DNA of 64,000 nucleotides from Pelorhabdus rhamnosifermentans (GCF_018835585.1 NZ_JAHGVE010000014.1:1-64000), one strand, 5' to 3'; shown: positions 37,545 through 47,269, numbered from the stretch's first letter. The notes: generated from the letters alone by a model not told the origin. Program-made: numbers and translations.

Positions 37545-37835
37545 AAATAAAAAGAAGCATTTCAACCCCTGAAAGGGGCGAAATGCTTCGCTGTACCACC
37601 CTAATTTGGAAAACCAAAGGCTTTCCCTCATTTCAAGTACGGGACAAAAAGTCCGATACCCTAGCCTGTTAACGGAGGCAACCGGTTCCGCCTACTTGCA
37701 TATGCTTTCGGAGAACACTCACAGGTCCATTCCATAAGTTCGCTAGGCCGGTCATCACACCTCCGAGGTTACTCGGTCACCGACTCGCTGATCCAGCATT
37801 CACCTATTTACTCGTCCTGATCACAGCTTTAATTA
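37545..37835 (-). promoter_or_regulatory. trp T-box leader, proximal copy
   Basis: A complete T-box: Stem I with AGTA motif, specifier GAAUGGACC with a UGG (Trp) codon (37729-37727), the AGGGTGGTACAGCG antiterminator signature (37602-37589), and a terminator made by GAAGCATTTC / GAAATGCTTC with a T-run (37589-37547). It is about 40 bases from the trpD start. Confidence 0.92.
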
Positions 37836-37849
37836 TGAATTTAACAAAA

Positions 37850-38135
37850 TAAAAAGAATCATTCTTCACCCTCACAAGGGGCGAAAATGATTCGCTGTAC
37901 CACCCTAATTCGAAAAGCCCGAAGCTTTTCCTCATTTTCAAGTACGGGATAAAAATCCGATACTCTAGCCTGATAACGGGTGCAACCGTTTCCGCCTACT
38001 TGCCTACGCTTTCGGGGAACACTCGCGGGTCCATTCAAAGTGCTCTTTGGTCCGATCATTACACCTCCGAGAAGACTCGGTCACCGGCTCGCTGTTCCAA
38101 AGTTTACATTTTTACTCGTCCTGCTCACAGTTTTT
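37850..38135 (-). promoter_or_regulatory. trp T-box leader, distal copy
   Basis: A second full T-box directly upstream of the first, clearly homologous to it. Its specifier is again UGG (38033-38031) within GAAUGGACC, the signature AGGGTGGTACAGCG is at 37906-37893, and it has its own terminator (GAATCATT / AATGATTC plus T-run, 37893-37850). RNA polymerase must pass both terminators, which should sharpen the response to uncharged tRNA-Trp. Confidence 0.92.
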
Positions 38136-38157
38136 AATTAATTTGTAATCTAAAATC

Positions 38158-38186
38158 AGTGTAACCTTTACGTTTATCTTTGTCAA
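38158..38186 (-). promoter_or_regulatory. trp operon promoter
   Basis: TTGACA (38181-38186) and TACACT (38158-38163) with a 17-bp spacer on the minus strand, just after the VIT-family gene and before the distal T-box. Confidence 0.7.
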
Positions 38187-38197
38187 TACTTTTTTTG

Positions 38198-38893
38198 TTA
38201 CGCTGTAAAGAGCTTCGCTAAAAAATAGGCGGCACTAGCAGCAACACCACCAATAAAGGTCGTTTGAGCAGCACTACTCCAGGGTTTATTTCCCACAAAA
38301 CGCCCTTTAATATAACCGAATACAAATAATGCCATAAGCGTCACAACAACGGAAAACTTTAAAGCCTCCTGGCCGCTATCAAGAATCATATAAGGCAGCA
38401 GGGGGATGACACCGCTTGCTGCGTAAGATCCGGCAATGGTTGCTGCACTTTTTACAGCCCGCTTTGGGTCTGGTTCTTCCAATCCCAATTCAAACTTCAT
38501 CATAAAGTCAACCATAACTTCAGGATTCTTCCTGAGTTCCATCACAACAGACCGACTCGTTTCAGACGAAATAGTATAGGAACTGAATAAGTCGATAATT
38601 TCCTGTTCTTCATCAGCCAACCGATACTTTGTCTCATGTTGCTCGCGCAGACGTTCACTCGCATAGTGTTCACCTTCCCCGCGGGCTGCCAAATAACCGC
38701 CAAGGCCCATAGAAATAGAACCGGCAGCAATTTCAGCCAGGCCAGCCGTCACGACAATACCCGTAACAGCCACGGCACCGGATAGTCCGGCAGCAAGAGC
38801 AAAAGGTACCGTAAGTCCATCGGACATACCAAGGACAATATCTTTGACAAGTTCAGAAGCAGTGAAATGATTTTCTTGATGCTCTTCTTCCAT
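38198..38893 (-). CDS. VIT1/CCC1-family iron or manganese transporter
   Basis: A 231-residue membrane protein with five helices. The first helix contains the family motif SELVKDIVLGMSDGLTVPFALAAGL and the second AAGSISMGLGGYLAARGEGEHYASE. A cytoplasmic acidic helical domain (about 75-140) binds metal in the plant homologue VIT1. Members move Fe2+ or Mn2+ out of the cytoplasm. It starts 21 bp behind the AhbC/NirJ1-like gene, so the two may be co-transcribed; a link through iron is possible but speculative. Confidence 0.88.
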   Translation of the reverse strand: MEEEHQENHFTASELVKDIVLGMSDGLTVPFALAAGLSGAVAVTGIVVTAGLAEIAAGSISMGLGGYLAARGEGEHYASERLREQHETKYRLADEEQEIIDLFSSYTISSETSRSVVMELRKNPEVMVDFMMKFELGLEEPDPKRAVKSAATIAGSYAASGVIPLLPYMILDSGQEALKFSVVVTLMALFVFGYIKGRFVGNKPWSSAAQTTFIGGVAASAAYFLAKLFTA

Positions 38894-38914
38894 CTATCCT
38901 AAAGCCCCCTTCCC

Positions 38915-40084
38915 TTAATCAATGCCTATTTCTTCATCCGTCAAATAGCAGGCTGGATCGGATCCCCAAAAGTCGCCTGTTACAGCTTCAGCCCGTGAAC
39001 GAAAATTTCCATTACAAACAGATAGCCATTTGCACTGACTACAGCGTCCTTTTAGTAAGGACTGACGATGTTTAAGACCAGAAAGAACAGGTTGGGACAT
39101 ATCCGTCCATATTTCACCAAACGGGCGCTCACGGACATTGCCCAAAATATAATTTTGAGTAAATTGATCAGGATGAACATTGCCTAGTGGGTCGACATTA
39201 GCAAAAGCAATACCTGAACGATTTCCCCCGTTGCGATTCATCAATTCCCATATTTTCGCCGCCCGAAGGGGATCTTTCTTCAATTGTCGTAAATAGAGAT
39301 AAACAATATCCGCATGATTATCGACAGTCAAGATCTCACAGGCCGACCCGAATTCCACCGTTTTTTCCATAATCAAATCAAGAGCTGCCCGTGATTCATC
39401 ATGACTCACATCATTCTCCATCATATGAGCAGCCCTGCCAGAATAAACGAGATGATAAAAACAGACGCGTGGAATTTGTTCCTCTTTAATTAAATCAAAA
39501 ATGTTTTCTAAATCTCCGTAATTATAGCGATTGATCGTAAAGCGCAGTCCCACTCGCTGTCCTACAGCCAAACAGTGACGAATTCCACTAAGAGCCTGTT
39601 CGAAGGCACCTATCTTGCCGCGAAAATCATCATTAGCTTTGCCAAGTCCATCCAAGCTAATGCCGACATAACCTACGCCAAGATCTTTTATTTTCTGCGC
39701 CATGTCTCGATCAATCAGTGTCCCATTGGTAGAAAAAGTCACGCGAATCCCTTGTTTCTTCGCATGCTGTACAAGTTCAAATACATCCGGTCGAATCAGC
39801 GGTTCACCACCAGAAAATAGTAAGACAGGTACCTTAAATACCGCACAATCATCAATAAACCGAAGAGCTTCAATTGTAGACAACTCGCCATTATATAACT
39901 GGGCATCTGAATCGGAATAGCAGTGAAGACATTTTAAATTGCAAGTTCGCGTAATATTCCAGGCAATAACAGGTCCAATTCCCTTAGCAGTCCCATGAAT
40001 CTGCCCCTTTGATGCCGATGAATACCTCAGACTATCACCATAGTTTTGCGTATCACATAATAGTTTGCTGACACCGATCATCAT
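38915..40084 (-). CDS. Radical SAM protein of the AhbC/NirJ1 group
   Basis: A 389-residue radical SAM/SPASM enzyme. The start MMIGVSKLLCDTQNYGDSLRY is the characteristic opening of AhbC (12,18-didecarboxysiroheme deacetylase) and NirJ-type proteins. The radical SAM cluster is CNLKCLHC (CX3CX2C), followed by LLFSGGEPLIRPDV and VGISLDGL. The C-terminal cluster cysteines are in GRCSQCKWLSVCNGNF and DPACYL. AhbC acts in the siroheme-dependent haem pathway and NirJ in haem d1 formation. Firmicutes also carry NirJ1 copies of unsettled role. No other haem genes are nearby, so the exact reaction is open. I chose the start at 40084, after AGGAAAG. Confidence 0.85.
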   Translation of the reverse strand: MMIGVSKLLCDTQNYGDSLRYSSASKGQIHGTAKGIGPVIAWNITRTCNLKCLHCYSDSDAQLYNGELSTIEALRFIDDCAVFKVPVLLFSGGEPLIRPDVFELVQHAKKQGIRVTFSTNGTLIDRDMAQKIKDLGVGYVGISLDGLGKANDDFRGKIGAFEQALSGIRHCLAVGQRVGLRFTINRYNYGDLENIFDLIKEEQIPRVCFYHLVYSGRAAHMMENDVSHDESRAALDLIMEKTVEFGSACEILTVDNHADIVYLYLRQLKKDPLRAAKIWELMNRNGGNRSGIAFANVDPLGNVHPDQFTQNYILGNVRERPFGEIWTDMSQPVLSGLKHRQSLLKGRCSQCKWLSVCNGNFRSRAEAVTGDFWGSDPACYLTDEEIGID

Positions 40085-40239
40085 CTCAACTTCTTTCCTA
40101 ACTATAATTATCACTCAATTTGTAATCATTATATCATTCCGAACAAAAATTAAAAATCAAAACGAGTTACATCTACTCCCAATATCGACCTACGATCTAT
40201 AAAAACTCTTAAGAGCTAAAAATTTACTTTCTTATATTT

Positions 40240-40288
40240 ATAAGAAAAGCTAGAATTTTCGCGTTCTTACGCCATCCTAGCTTCTTTC
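40240..40288 (-). terminator. Terminator after the small unknown gene at 40335
   Basis: On the minus strand an outer AAGCTAG / CTAGCTT helix encloses a small GCGT / ACGC hairpin and is followed by TTTTCTTAT. Confidence 0.6.
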
Positions 40289-40334
40289 TATGCATTATTG
40301 GTACATTGTATTTCGTTTTCAGAAACAAGAATCT

Positions 40335-40640
40335 TTATTTTTTTATAGCCTTTTTGGGCATTGCTGTCAAAATAATTTGCTGATCTTTGACAGTTGTTGT
40401 TAACTTAAAATCCACAATGCCCTGCTTATACAAATTGACTTTCAGTTCCAACAAAGCTTTGCCAATTTCTTCTTTCAACTCAGGTGTAAAAAATGACTGA
40501 ACACCCTTTTCATCGGATTTCACACCTCGCTGAACCGGGTGTGATTCCGTCTGTCCATCGACCATATTTTCAAACGATGAGTCTTCCTGCCAATTAGCAA
40601 ACATCTCCGAATCGCTACGATCTTTTTGAATTTTTCCCAT
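40335..40640 (-). CDS. Conserved-looking hypothetical protein
   Basis: A 101-residue soluble protein that I do not recognise. It has a polar, probably disordered first half and a structured second half (FFTPELKEEIGKALLELKVNLYKQGIVDFKLTTTVKDQQIILTAMPKK), with a helix followed by two or three strands. A perfect AGGAGG lies before the ATG, and a terminator follows, so it is a real single gene. It diverges from pyruvate carboxylase across 244 bp. Confidence 0.7.
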   Translation of the reverse strand: MGKIQKDRSDSEMFANWQEDSSFENMVDGQTESHPVQRGVKSDEKGVQSFFTPELKEEIGKALLELKVNLYKQGIVDFKLTTTVKDQQIILTAMPKKAIKK

Positions 40641-40884
40641 TTTCCTATCCTCCTGAAATTCTCACATTTCTACTGTTAGTGTAAAGAGTGATACGAAGAA
40701 AGTCAATTGAACAAATTTTTGCACGGATCATGAATACAGTATGTTTACGCCTAGTGCCTTGTAACAGAATAAAATATATGATAACGTAACAATTAGTGTA
40801 ACAATGAACTTGTTCAGCTAAAGCGGAACATTGCCTAAAGACCGATTTTATTAAATTTTGCGCATAAAAGCAGGGGGAATCAAA

Positions 40885-43800
40885 TTGAGTAGAATTAAAA
40901 CCGTTTTAGTTGCCAATCGAGGGGAAATTGCCATTCGTGTTTTTCGGGCCTGTAGTGAACTCAATATTCGAACGGTCGCCATTTATTCTAAAGAAGACAT
41001 TTTTTCTTTGCACCGTTACAAAGCCGATGAAGCCTATCTGGTCGGGGCAGGAAAGAAACCGACTGAAGCTTACCTTGATATTGAGAGCATTTTAACAATC
41101 GCCAAAGAGCATGGTGTCGATGCCATTCATCCTGGCTATGGCTTTTTATCAGAGAACAGCCTACTTGCCCAGCGCTGTGAAGAAGAAGGTCTTATCTTCA
41201 TTGGACCAAAAACACGCCATTTGCATATGTTTGGCGATAAAATCAACGCCCGCCAACAGGCACTAGCCGCAGGCATCCCCGTAATTCCGGGCAGTGAAGG
41301 TCCGATAAACACACTTGAAGAATTAAAAAGTTTTGTAGACGAATTCGGCTATCCTATCATTATTAAAGCCTCTTCAGGTGGTGGCGGCCGCGGCATGCGC
41401 ATTGTCCGCACAACAGCCTCCCTGACTGAAGCCGTTCAGCGAGCTAAGTCGGAAGCCAAAACTTCCTTTGGCAATGATGAAATCTATGTGGAAAAACTGC
41501 TCGAACATCCTAAACACATCGAAGTCCAAGTACTAGGCGATACCTACGGTAATCTTGTCCATTTATATGAAAGAGACTGCTCAGTACAACGCCGTCACCA
41601 GAAAGTCGTAGAAATTGCCCCGTCCTTATCCTTACCTGAAGAACTGCGTCTTGAAATTTGTGCAGCAGCCGTAAAATTAATGAAAAATGTCGGTTATATC
41701 AGTGCAGGCACGGTAGAATTTCTCGTTACACCGGATCACAAATTTTATTTTATTGAAGTCAATCCCCGTGTTCAAGTGGAGCACACCATTACAGAACAGA
41801 TTACAGGTATCGACATCATTCAGTCCCAAATTTTAATTGCCGAAGGTCATTCCCTCCATGATGAAGAAGTCGGCATTCCTGAGCAAGAAAAGATTCTTTG
41901 CAATGGTCATGCCATTCAGTGCCGCATCACTACCGAAGATCCGGCGAATAATTTTTTACCTGACACAGGAAAAGTCATGGCTTATCGCAGCGGCGGCGGG
42001 TTTGGCATCCGCCTTGATGCAGGCAATGCCTTCCAAGGCTCAGTGATTACGCCATTTTATGATTCCCTGCTTGTCAAACTTTCTACGTGGGGACTCACAC
42101 ACAAAAGCGCCATTGCTAAAATGCTGCGTGGCTTAGGTGAATTTCGAATTCGTGGTATTAAAACAAATATTTCCTTTTTGGAAAATGTCGTCAAACACGA
42201 TCAATTTCTTCATGGAACCTATGACACCTCCTTTATTGATACATCGCCAGAGCTATTTATTTTCCTCACTCCACAAGACCGGGGTACTAAACTACTAAGC
42301 TATATTGGAAACATTACAGTAAACGGTTATGATGGCATGATCAATAAAACAAAACCATCCTTCACCATTCCGCGGTTTCCCAGAACCATTCCAAACAAAA
42401 TTTCTCAAGGCACCAAGCAGATTCTTGACAGTCAAGGTCCTGATGGCCTAGTGAAATGGATCAAAGAGCAGCCTTCTGTTCTGCTTACTGACACAACCAT
42501 GCGTGATGGCCATCAGTCACTGCTCGCTACTCGAATCCGCACAGCCGATATGCTGAAAATCATGGATCCCACAGCAAAAGTCATGGCTGATTACTTTTCA
42601 CTTGAGATGTGGGGCGGCGCTACATTTGATGTGGCCCTACGCTTCTTAAAAGAAGATCCATGGGAACGGCTAAGCTTACTCAGAGAAAAGTGCCCGAATA
42701 TTTTATTTCAAATGCTGCTACGCGCCTCAAATGCTGTCGGTTATAAGAATTACCCTGATAATGTGATCAAAAAATTCGTCACCAAATCAGCGGAAGCAGG
42801 TATGGATGTATTTCGGATTTTTGACAGTCTCAATTGGCTGGAAGGCATGAAAGTGGCCATTGATTGTGTGTGTGAAACAGGCAAAGTCGCCGAAGCGGCA
42901 CTATGCTATACAGGCGATATTTTAGATCAGTCACGCACCAAATATGACCTTCAGTATTACGTCCGCATGGCAAAAGAATTAGAACAAGCCGGTGCCCATA
43001 TTCTTTGCATCAAGGACATGGCAGGCCTACTGAAGCCAGAAGCTGCCTACGGCCTCGTCTCGGCCCTGAAAGACGCCGTAACCATTCCTATTCATCTTCA
43101 CACACATGACACAAGCGGCAATGGTATCTATACTTACGCCCGTGCCATTGATGCCGGTGTCGATATTATCGATACCAGCCTGTCCGCCTTGGCTGGCATG
43201 ACATCACAGCCAAGTGTCAACAGTTTATTTCATGCCCTATCTGGTCATCCACGTCAGCCAAAAGTAGACATCAACGGACTCAACGAACTCTCCCATTATT
43301 GGGAAGATGTACGAACTTTTTACCAAAATTTCGAGTCCCATATGTTATCCTCTAACGCTGAAATTTATGACCATGAAATGCCAGGCGGCCAATACAGCAA
43401 TCTCAAACAACAAGCTAAAGCTGTCGGACTTGGCAGTCGCTGGACAGAAGTACAAACTATGTACAGTCAAGTAAATCAGATGTTTGGCGATATTATTAAA
43501 GTAACGCCTTCATCAAAAGTAGTGGGCGATATGGCCCTCTATATGGTCCAAAATCGTCTTACAGAAGATGATCTCTATGATCAAGGAGAAACACTGGATT
43601 TTCCAGACTCCGTCGTGGAATTTTTTGAAGGACAACTTGGGCAGCCCTATCAAGGATTCCCAAAAGAACTACAACGCATTATCTTACACGGCAAAAAGCC
43701 CTTTACCAAACGTCCAAGCGAGTTAATGGAAGCCTTTAATTTTGATCGTGCCCAAGGCATATTGAAAAATGCGCTAGAACGGCAGATTAACTGTGAAGAT

Positions 43801-44328
43801 CTCCTCTCCTACGCCCTTTACCCCAAAGTATTTCTCGCCTATCAAAACTTTGTGAAAAAATATGGTGATATTTCACTGCTCAATACGCCAACCTTTTTTT
43901 ATGGGCTTGTCCCGCGTGAAGAAATCAGAGTAGATATTGAAGAAGGAAAAACACTTGTCATTAAACTATTATCTGTAGGAGCTCCTCGTCCCGAGGGTAC
44001 ACGCGCTGTCAATTTTGAACTCAATGGCCTGCCCCGCCAAGTCATTATTAAAGATAACAACCTCAAAACAACGGTCATTACCAACAAAAAAGCCGAACAA
44101 GATAATCCTGGCCATCTGGGAGCAACTATGTCAGGAACAGTTGTAAAAGCATTAGTAACCAAAGGCGCTCGAATTAAAAAGGGCGAACCTCTCATGGTAA
44201 CAGAAGCCATGAAAATGGAAACAACCATTCAGGCACCCTTTGATGGCTTTGTAAAAGAAGTTCATGCTGCTGACGGAGATGCCATTCAAACCGGCGACTT
44301 ACTAATCGAAGTCAGTCCGGAAAAATAA
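40885..44328 (+). CDS. pyc: Pyruvate carboxylase
   Basis: A 1147-residue single-chain biotin enzyme that carboxylates pyruvate to oxaloacetate. In order: biotin carboxylase (about 1-450; KASSGGGGRGMR ATP loop, YFIEVNPRVQVEHT), carboxyltransferase (about 530-800; TDTTMRDGHQSLLATR, metal-binding HLHTHDTSG), the PC tetramerisation region, and the biotin carrier domain (about 1080-1147) with the biotin lysine K1110 in TEAMKMET. The start is TTG at 40885 after AGGGGGA; the frame open from 40858 has no site. It stands alone and ends in an intrinsic terminator. It is the anaplerotic route to oxaloacetate and, in propionate- or succinate-forming Negativicutes, the entry to that branch. Confidence 0.97.
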   Translation: MSRIKTVLVANRGEIAIRVFRACSELNIRTVAIYSKEDIFSLHRYKADEAYLVGAGKKPTEAYLDIESILTIAKEHGVDAIHPGYGFLSENSLLAQRCEEEGLIFIGPKTRHLHMFGDKINARQQALAAGIPVIPGSEGPINTLEELKSFVDEFGYPIIIKASSGGGGRGMRIVRTTASLTEAVQRAKSEAKTSFGNDEIYVEKLLEHPKHIEVQVLGDTYGNLVHLYERDCSVQRRHQKVVEIAPSLSLPEELRLEICAAAVKLMKNVGYISAGTVEFLVTPDHKFYFIEVNPRVQVEHTITEQITGIDIIQSQILIAEGHSLHDEEVGIPEQEKILCNGHAIQCRITTEDPANNFLPDTGKVMAYRSGGGFGIRLDAGNAFQGSVITPFYDSLLVKLSTWGLTHKSAIAKMLRGLGEFRIRGIKTNISFLENVVKHDQFLHGTYDTSFIDTSPELFIFLTPQDRGTKLLSYIGNITVNGYDGMINKTKPSFTIPRFPRTIPNKISQGTKQILDSQGPDGLVKWIKEQPSVLLTDTTMRDGHQSLLATRIRTADMLKIMDPTAKVMADYFSLEMWGGATFDVALRFLKEDPWERLSLLREKCPNILFQMLLRASNAVGYKNYPDNVIKKFVTKSAEAGMDVFRIFDSLNWLEGMKVAIDCVCETGKVAEAALCYTGDILDQSRTKYDLQYYVRMAKELEQAGAHILCIKDMAGLLKPEAAYGLVSALKDAVTIPIHLHTHDTSGNGIYTYARAIDAGVDIIDTSLSALAGMTSQPSVNSLFHALSGHPRQPKVDINGLNELSHYWEDVRTFYQNFESHMLSSNAEIYDHEMPGGQYSNLKQQAKAVGLGSRWTEVQTMYSQVNQMFGDIIKVTPSSKVVGDMALYMVQNRLTEDDLYDQGETLDFPDSVVEFFEGQLGQPYQGFPKELQRIILHGKKPFTKRPSELMEAFNFDRAQGILKNALERQINCEDLLSYALYPKVFLAYQNFVKKYGDISLLNTPTFFYGLVPREEIRVDIEEGKTLVIKLLSVGAPRPEGTRAVNFELNGLPRQVIIKDNNLKTTVITNKKAEQDNPGHLGATMSGTVVKALVTKGARIKKGEPLMVTEAMKMETTIQAPFDGFVKEVHAADGDAIQTGDLLIEVSPEK

Positions 44329-44349
44329 ATTTTTACTGCTAAAATGAGC

Positions 44350-44384
44350 AAATGCGTACCACTTATGTGATACGCATTTTTTCT
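44350..44384 (+). terminator. Terminator after pyruvate carboxylase
   Basis: An AAATGCGTA / TACGCATTT hairpin followed by TTTTTTC, 20 bp past the stop. Confidence 0.8.
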
Positions 44385-44398
44385 TTGAAAGTGTAAAG

Positions 44399-44761
44399 CT
44401 AACGACTCAAAAAATACGTACCACCACAAATAAGTAAAATTCCCACGACACGTGAAACTGTAAAAGCCTCGTGGAAAATAATACAGCCAACAGCAAGAGC
44501 AAAGATATAGTTCAATGATGTAAGTGGTACAACAACACTAAGATCTCCGCTTTTAAGAATAAAGATCCATAGCAAGAGATCAAAAGCACTTACAATTACG
44601 CCCGCCATAATCAGAGGACTACGTATGACCTGCCAAATCCAAGTCCAGAGTTCCTGAGGCGTTTGTGGGTCCATTAAAGATCCCGTACCTAGTTTAATTA
44701 AAAGTTCTCCAGCCGAGTTCACGCCGCACCAGAGAAGAATTAAAATCAAAAGTTTTCGCAC
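44399..44761 (-). CDS. Small EamA/SMR-like membrane protein
   Basis: A 120-residue protein with four membrane helices, half the size of a full EamA transporter. It contains VVVPLTSLNYIFALAVGCIIFHEAFTVSRVVGILLICGG, the typical last-two-helix signature of the EamA/SMR group. Such half-size proteins work as dimers (SMR or ArnE/F-like). No partner gene is adjacent. The start is a GTG after AAGGAC. Substrate unknown. Confidence 0.75.
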   Translation of the reverse strand: MRKLLILILLWCGVNSAGELLIKLGTGSLMDPQTPQELWTWIWQVIRSPLIMAGVIVSAFDLLLWIFILKSGDLSVVVPLTSLNYIFALAVGCIIFHEAFTVSRVVGILLICGGTYFLSR

Positions 44762-45054
44762 AATATCGTCCTTCCATTCCTCTTGCTCATACTTTCTTTA
44801 ATACCTACACCCGTATTAAAAGAAGCAAAAAACACTATAGCTGCTTAAATAGAACTTGTCCAACTTCAATAGACAAAGAACCCTACTATAGAAATCTAGC
44901 CCTAATAATTGTAGAGTATTAAAAAGCTCGGCAACTATCAACACATTGCTGTCATCCCTCAGCTAATTTAACCAACTTATGCTATTATTAAATTCTGCAT
45001 GACAAATATTTTTCCTTTGTTACAATGAAATTCAGCGTTTTATCTATTCATGAA
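44762..45054. other. AT-rich gap without a gene
   Basis: About 290 bp without a supported gene. A weak hairpin, TTTAATAC / GTATTAAA, lies near 44798-44821; otherwise nothing recognised. It must contain the promoter of the 44399 gene. Confidence 0.4.
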
Positions 45055-45687
45055 CTAATGGAGAAATTCAAATAATCCAATAAAAATAAGTAAAAAACCT
45101 CCTACAAGTCCAGCCTTATCACCCAGCCAACGTGCAGCAAAACTGGAACCAAGCAAAAGCCCCCCTGATAACATGACAATACTAAGTATAAAAACAATCA
45201 TTGTTGTAAACATCGCGTTTACACCAGCCATGCCTGCGCCTACACCACTCGAAACATTATTGATCGTCAAAGCCAAACCAAGCAAAGAGCCTTCATAAAG
45301 ACTCAGTGTTCCTGAGGCATCTAGATCAGCCCGCAATGGTTCTTTTAAAAAATCTAACACCCTCACAATCGATTGCGGCACATCGTATATAGAGACAGGA
45401 CCACGATCTCTCCCTAATCGACCGTGATGACGATCAAGAAAAATGACCCATCCGCCAGCTCCCATAATAATTAATGAACCCATGGCACTGGAGAAAGTTG
45501 GATTTAAAGAATCTGCTATGTATGAACCAAATGTCATGGATAGCATTGTACCAACACTTGTCATCAATGCAATGATTAAATTCACCTTCCAAGGAATTTT
45601 TACTTGACGCGTGCCATAGGAAATACCCACACCTAAATTATCCAAATTAGAAGAAATTGCTAGTAATATAACAGATAGAAAATCCAT
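45055..45687 (-). CDS. ytaF: Sporulation membrane protein YtaF / MntP-like
   Basis: A 210-residue membrane protein with six helices, of the YtaF family, related to MntP manganese exporters and the LysE superfamily. The first helix has LLAISSNLDNLGVGISYG, the acidic position of the fold, and the second half repeats it as ALTINNVSSGVGAGMAG. In B. subtilis YtaF is associated with sporulation; the activity is unknown, and metal export is a plausible guess. Supports a spore-forming host. The start follows AGAGGAGGAG. Confidence 0.88.
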   Translation of the reverse strand: MDFLSVILLAISSNLDNLGVGISYGTRQVKIPWKVNLIIALMTSVGTMLSMTFGSYIADSLNPTFSSAMGSLIIMGAGGWVIFLDRHHGRLGRDRGPVSIYDVPQSIVRVLDFLKEPLRADLDASGTLSLYEGSLLGLALTINNVSSGVGAGMAGVNAMFTTMIVFILSIVMLSGGLLLGSSFAARWLGDKAGLVGGFLLIFIGLFEFLH

Positions 45688-45810
45688 GCCTGCTCCTCCT
45701 CTCGTACCTACTAAAATAATCTATGCCTGCATAGTGAAAGGCGTGAACGGCAAGTTTTGTTAATTTTTCATGATCATTAGGTGATAACAAGGAATATCCT
45801 GAAAAGTTGG

Positions 45811-45839
45811 TTGACAGACTAAAGGTTAGATTGTAGCAT
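45811..45839 (+). promoter_or_regulatory. Promoter of the MgtE-N/NRAMP operon
   Basis: A perfect TTGACA (45811-45816) and TAGCAT (45834-45839) with a 17-bp spacer. The leader to the GTG start is about 130 bases and can form a small CTTC-AGAT-GAAG hairpin. I looked for an M-box and did not find its conserved core. Confidence 0.55.
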
Positions 45840-45977
45840 TAGAATTGCAGTTTATACATCTTGGTCTTCAGATGAAGAATCATGGCGCAAATCTGCGTAA
45901 AATTCATTTAGTGATTATCCTAGTTGTTATGTAGCCGTACAAATAGGCATTTGCTAAATATGGGGAGGCGGACAAAA

Positions 45978-47267
45978 GTGAATGAGGTAAAGTTATTGGG
46001 TGAGTTATATTTCAGCCGACTATTGAATAAGCCAATTTATGACGCGTCACAACGCAAAGTTGGCCAAGTCAAAGATATGGCTGTCCGTTGGAAAGGTGCC
46101 TATCCCCAAGTCATTGGTATAAAATACGCACGAAAAGTGCATAATCTGATCCCCATTGATGAAATAGCTACTTTAGATGATCACGGTGTACACTTAGTCA
46201 GCGACTTAAAAACGGATAAAAATATTCCACTTAAAGACAATGCCATTTATATTAGTAAATGGCTGCTTGACAAACAAATTATTGATTTAAAAGGCTCACG
46301 CATGGTACGAGTCAATGATATTTGCCTCTCCTTTATTGGACAGAAAACTCATCGTTCCTTAATTTTAGTTGCCGTTGACATTGGCATAAGGGGATTATTC
46401 AGACGACTGGGCTGTGAATGTTTAGTAAAACATTGCAAACAAAATTTATTAGGCTTACAGTACATGAAGCCCTTGGAAAACTGGAATTCCGATTTACAAC
46501 TCAGTCGAGAAAAACAACAACTCAATGAACTGCATCCAGCGGATATTGCCGATCTTTTAGAAGAAATGGGTCACAAACACCGCGTAAGTTTTATTCAAAA
46601 TCTGGATTCACGGCTTGCTGTCGATACACTAGCTGAAGTAGACCTTGATACGCAGGTTGATATTATTGAGCAAATGGATCAAGAGCGCGCCTCTGATATA
46701 TTAGAAGAAATGCCACCTGATGAAGTAGCTAATATCTTAAGTGAAATGTCCACAGAGAAATCAGAAGAACTGCTAAAATTAATGGAAACAGACGATGCTG
46801 AAGATGTTCGTGAACTCATGCAGTATGACGAAGGCATTGCAGGTGCACTCATGACAACAGAATTCATTGCCTTTTCGCCACAACTCACTGCTGAACAAGC
46901 CATTATTCAGTTACGTCAACAAGCTGCTGAAGCTGAAACAATTTATTACTTATATGTCATTAATGAGCATGAGCAATTACTCGGAGTATTTTCCTTACGC
47001 GAATTAATTGTTGCCGATCCCCAAACCCCTTTACCTGAAATTATGCACCGCAAAGTGGCTGCTGTAGATGAATTTGATGACTATCGCCGCGTAGCTGATG
47101 TCATCAATAAATATGGTCTTTTAGCCGTTCCTGTTACAAATAAGCAACGTGAACTGTTAGGTATTGTCACCGTCGATGATGTACTGGATGTCTTAATGCC
47201 TGAACGCAATATAACAGATACCTATTCTTTGTTTATGTTAAGCGATAAAGCCGGACGGAGGCGATAA
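45978..47267 (+). CDS. PRC-barrel / MgtE N-domain / CBS protein (Mg2+-sensor-like, no channel)
   Basis: A 429-residue soluble protein. About 5-75 is a PRC-barrel-like domain (RLLNKPIYDASQRKVGQVKD), then a second half-repeat. About 185-290 is the MgtE intracellular N domain of short acidic helical repeats (LHPADIADLLEEM, MPPDEVANILSEMSTEK). About 295-415 are two CBS domains (AGALMTTEFIAFSP, then GIVTVDDVLDVL). The MgtE transmembrane pore is absent. In MgtE this cytosolic part binds Mg2+ and gates the pore. The gene ends 2 bp before an NRAMP-like carrier with overlapping signals, so it probably regulates that carrier. The start is GTG after GGGGAGG. Confidence 0.88.
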   Translation: MNEVKLLGELYFSRLLNKPIYDASQRKVGQVKDMAVRWKGAYPQVIGIKYARKVHNLIPIDEIATLDDHGVHLVSDLKTDKNIPLKDNAIYISKWLLDKQIIDLKGSRMVRVNDICLSFIGQKTHRSLILVAVDIGIRGLFRRLGCECLVKHCKQNLLGLQYMKPLENWNSDLQLSREKQQLNELHPADIADLLEEMGHKHRVSFIQNLDSRLAVDTLAEVDLDTQVDIIEQMDQERASDILEEMPPDEVANILSEMSTEKSEELLKLMETDDAEDVRELMQYDEGIAGALMTTEFIAFSPQLTAEQAIIQLRQQAAEAETIYYLYVINEHEQLLGVFSLRELIVADPQTPLPEIMHRKVAAVDEFDDYRRVADVINKYGLLAVPVTNKQRELLGIVTVDDVLDVLMPERNITDTYSLFMLSDKAGRRR

Positions 47268-47269
47268 AC

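Noticed and set aside
45740-45977. M-box (Mg2+) riboswitch before the MgtE-N/NRAMP genes
   Set aside because: Only a short TTAGGTGA resembles it; the rest of the conserved core is absent.
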